Of a DNA stretch of 7,121 nucleotides, positions 5,524 through 7,121 are shown piece by piece; positions within the stretch are counted from its first letter, which is position 1, and each line of letters begins with the position of its first letter. A program made the translations under genes and the position numbers. Below the pieces are notes generated by a model. That model saw only the letters and a list, made by a program, of their open reading frames with translations. It was not told where the DNA came from and searched no databases. The stretch covers positions 1-7,121 of the forward strand of contig MNZL01000059.1 in assembly GCA_001873585.1 (NCBI GenBank), written 5' to 3'. This stretch comes from Rhodobacterales bacterium CG2_30_65_12. GTDB taxonomy: Bacteria; Pseudomonadota; Alphaproteobacteria; Rhodobacterales; Rhodobacteraceae.

Positions 5524-6726
5524 ATGCAGACGATGAACGACGCGCAAACCTTCGAGATCCGCCTGCACGAAAGCCTCGCCGGGATACCGGCGCAGGACTG
5601 GGATGACTGCGCCGCACCCGAGGGCAGCGCCCGCCCGGCTGATCCGTTCACCACCCATCGTTTTCTGCGCGCACTCGAGGTTTCGGGTTCGGTTGGCCCC
5701 GGCACCGGCTGGGCGCCGCGCCATATGACCGTGCATGACGGCGGCGAGATGATCGCCTGTGCGCCGATGTATCTCAAGGCGCACAGCCAGGGCGAATACG
5801 TGTTCGATCATTCCTGGGCTCAGGCTTGGGAGCGTGCTGGAGGGCAGTATTACCCAAAGGTGCAGATCGCCGTGCCCTTCACGCCTGCCACCGGCCGGCG
5901 CTTTCTCGTCAGGCCCGGGCATGAGGCGCGCGGCATGGCGGCGCTGGTGCAGGGCGCAGTGCAGGTGGCGGCGGACGCCGGGCTTTCCTCGCTGCATGCT
6001 ACGTTTTGCACCGAGGCCGAGGCGTTGGCGGGCGCGGCGATGGGGCTCATTCACCGGGTCGGCACGCAGTATCATTGGCAAAACCGGGGATACGATGATT
6101 TCGATGCTTTCCTCGCCTCGCTCTCGTCGCGCAAACGCAAGGCGATTCGGCGCGAACGGGCCGGGGCGGCGGCCTTCGGCGGCGAGATCGTGAGCCTGAC
6201 CGGCGATGCGCTGCGGCGCGAGCATTGGGCGGCGTTCTGGGGCTTCTATCAGGATACCGGCGCGCGCAAATGGGGCTCGCCCTACCTCACCCGCGCGTTC
6301 TTCGATATCGTCCACGAAACCATGGCTGATGACGTGCTCCTCGTGCTGGCGCTGCGCGAGGGTGTGCCGGTCGCCGGCGCGCTCAATTTCATTGGCCGCG
6401 ATACGCTTTTTGGCCGCTATTGGGGGGAGTGCGACCATCACCCGTTCCTGCATTTCGAGCTGTGCTATTATCGCGCTATCGACTACGCCATCGAGCACGG
6501 TCTTGCCCGGGTTGAAGCCGGGGCGCAGGGCGATCACAAGCTGGCGCGGGGCTATCTGCCGGTGCCCACCCATTCGCTGCATTGGATCGGCGATGCGGGC
6601 TTTCGCCGAGCGGTGGAAGAATTTGTATCCCGCGAGGCGGAAGCGGTGGAAGAAGACATGGAAATTCTTACATCAATGGGGCCGTTCAAGGGCGGCCCCG
6701 ATCCAGACCGAAAGGAAACCGAATGA
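5524..6726 (+). CDS. FemAB-like (PF04339/COG3146) GNAT-fold protein
   Basis: Protein of 400 residues from this start, matching the COG3146 FemAB-like family throughout. Recognisable stretches are IPAQDWDDCA (21-30), PFTTHRFLRALEVSGSVG (41-58), YVFDHSWAQAW (92-102), YYPKVQIAVPFTP (109-121), a basic SSRKRKAIRRER (201-212), and the conserved EAGAQGDHKLARGY (331-344) followed by SLHWI. The fold is two GNAT-like halves, as in FemX/FemAB aminoacyl-tRNA-dependent peptide-bridge enzymes. The family is commonly annotated for peptidoglycan biosynthesis, but the function in Gram-negative bacteria is not established. There is no signal peptide, so it is cytoplasmic. Start is uncertain: ATG 5524, ATG 5533 or TTG 5497, the last overlapping the GDPD stop as TTGA; none has a clear Shine-Dalgarno. 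Its TGA overlaps the DUF302 start by 4 bases. Confidence 0.92.
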   Translation: MQTMNDAQTFEIRLHESLAGIPAQDWDDCAAPEGSARPADPFTTHRFLRALEVSGSVGPGTGWAPRHMTVHDGGEMIACAPMYLKAHSQGEYVFDHSWAQAWERAGGQYYPKVQIAVPFTPATGRRFLVRPGHEARGMAALVQGAVQVAADAGLSSLHATFCTEAEALAGAAMGLIHRVGTQYHWQNRGYDDFDAFLASLSSRKRKAIRRERAGAAAFGGEIVSLTGDALRREHWAAFWGFYQDTGARKWGSPYLTRAFFDIVHETMADDVLLVLALREGVPVAGALNFIGRDTLFGRYWGECDHHPFLHFELCYYRAIDYAIEHGLARVEAGAQGDHKLARGYLPVPTHSLHWIGDAGFRRAVEEFVSREAEAVEEDMEILTSMGPFKGGPDPDRKETE

Positions 6727-7109
6727 GCTACACGATTGACCGCACGTTTGAAGGCGCCGATTTCGAGGCGATCGACAAACGCACCCGCGAGGCCCTGGCC
6801 GCCAACGGCTTTGGCGTGCTGACCGAGATCGACGTGAAAGCGACGATGAAAAAGAAGATCGACAAGGACATGGAAGATTACCGCATCCTTGGGGCCTGCA
6901 ACCCCGGCATGGCCTGGCAGGCGATGGGGTTAGAGCCCAAGGTGGGGGCGATGCTGCCCTGCAACGTGATCCTGCGCGGGGTGCCGGGCGGCGTGGAGGT
7001 TTCTGCGATCGACCCGCGCGCCTCGATGTCGAGCATCGACAACGACGAGCTCAAGGCCGTTGCGGGCGAGGTGCGCGAGATGATGGCCAAGGTCGTGGCC
7101 GCGATCTGA
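6723..7109 (+). CDS. DUF302-domain protein
   Basis: Small protein of 128 residues that is a single DUF302 domain (COG3439), a family of unknown function. Typical marks are MSYTIDRTFEG, NGFGVLTEIDVKATMKKKI (28-46), YRILGACNPGMAWQAM (53-68), then VGAMLPCNVILR (74-85) and VEVSAIDP (91-98). Cys59 and Cys80 sit in the two best-conserved motifs (ACNP and LPCN), so they could bind a ligand or metal, though this is inference. No signal peptide or membrane segment is seen, so it is cytoplasmic. AAAGGA at 6711-6716 lies six bases before the ATG, and the ATGA overlap with the FemAB-like stop (6723-6726) indicates translational coupling. Last complete gene in the window; only 12 bases follow, so a further operon member cannot be excluded. 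Confidence 0.92.
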   Translation: MSYTIDRTFEGADFEAIDKRTREALAANGFGVLTEIDVKATMKKKIDKDMEDYRILGACNPGMAWQAMGLEPKVGAMLPCNVILRGVPGGVEVSAIDPRASMSSIDNDELKAVAGEVREMMAKVVAAI

Positions 7110-7121
7110 AGGCAGGACCGG

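Noticed and set aside
5476..6582. Minus-strand open frame of 368 codons opposite the FemAB-like gene
   Set aside because: Despite its length, it shows no family signature, whereas the plus strand encodes a full-length FemAB-like protein with conserved motifs and coupled neighbours.
1..7121. Defence system, mobile element or CRISPR array
   Set aside because: No transposase, recombinase, nuclease, toxin-like or repeat-spacer signal was seen on either strand; all main genes share similar base composition and look like core chromosomal genes.

Overview
The window looks like ordinary chromosomal DNA from a high-GC alphaproteobacterium. The protein styles (a CrgA-type LysR regulator, a FemAB-like COG3146 protein, the RidA and GDPD variants) and the tightly packed, overlapping genes best fit the Rhodobacteraceae/Roseobacter group. 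This assignment is inference from protein character and base composition; there is no rRNA or other marker gene. I see no transposase, integrase, tRNA, rRNA, CRISPR array, phage gene or long repeat, and no stretch above 300 bases without a gene.

Layout: (1) Bases 1-138 are non-coding upstream sequence, with small inverted repeats and a possible -10 element, leading into a plus-strand LysR-type regulator (139-1044). A strong intrinsic terminator follows at 1101-1138. (2) A minus-strand block runs from 4140 down to 1151, in transcription order: a stand-alone CinA-N/MoaB-type molybdopterin-binding-domain protein, a GNAT acetyltransferase, an AhpD-fold peroxidase-related protein, and an exported DUF4892-like/OmpA-domain protein. 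The junctions are a 4-base ATGA overlap, a 1-base gap and a second ATGA overlap, so this is almost certainly one operon. (3) A divergent intergenic region of about 130 bases (4141-4272) separates it from a plus-strand block: a RidA-family protein (4273), a glycerophosphodiester phosphodiesterase family protein (4739), a FemAB-like/GNAT-fold protein (5524) and a DUF302 protein (6723-7109). These too are packed with gaps of 4 and 23 bases and an ATGA overlap, so they form a second likely operon.

How the genes work together: neither operon spells out a known pathway. The minus-strand block mixes a nucleotide/cofactor-type domain, an acetyltransferase, a thiol-redox protein and a peptidoglycan-anchoring envelope protein. 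The plus-strand block mixes reactive-intermediate removal (RidA), phosphodiester hydrolysis (GDPD) and two poorly characterised families. I did not find a convincing new system. The points most worth a second look are the two tightly coupled operons of unlike functions, the DUF4892-like/OmpA architecture with its paired cysteines beside an intact AhpD active site, and several start-codon ambiguities.
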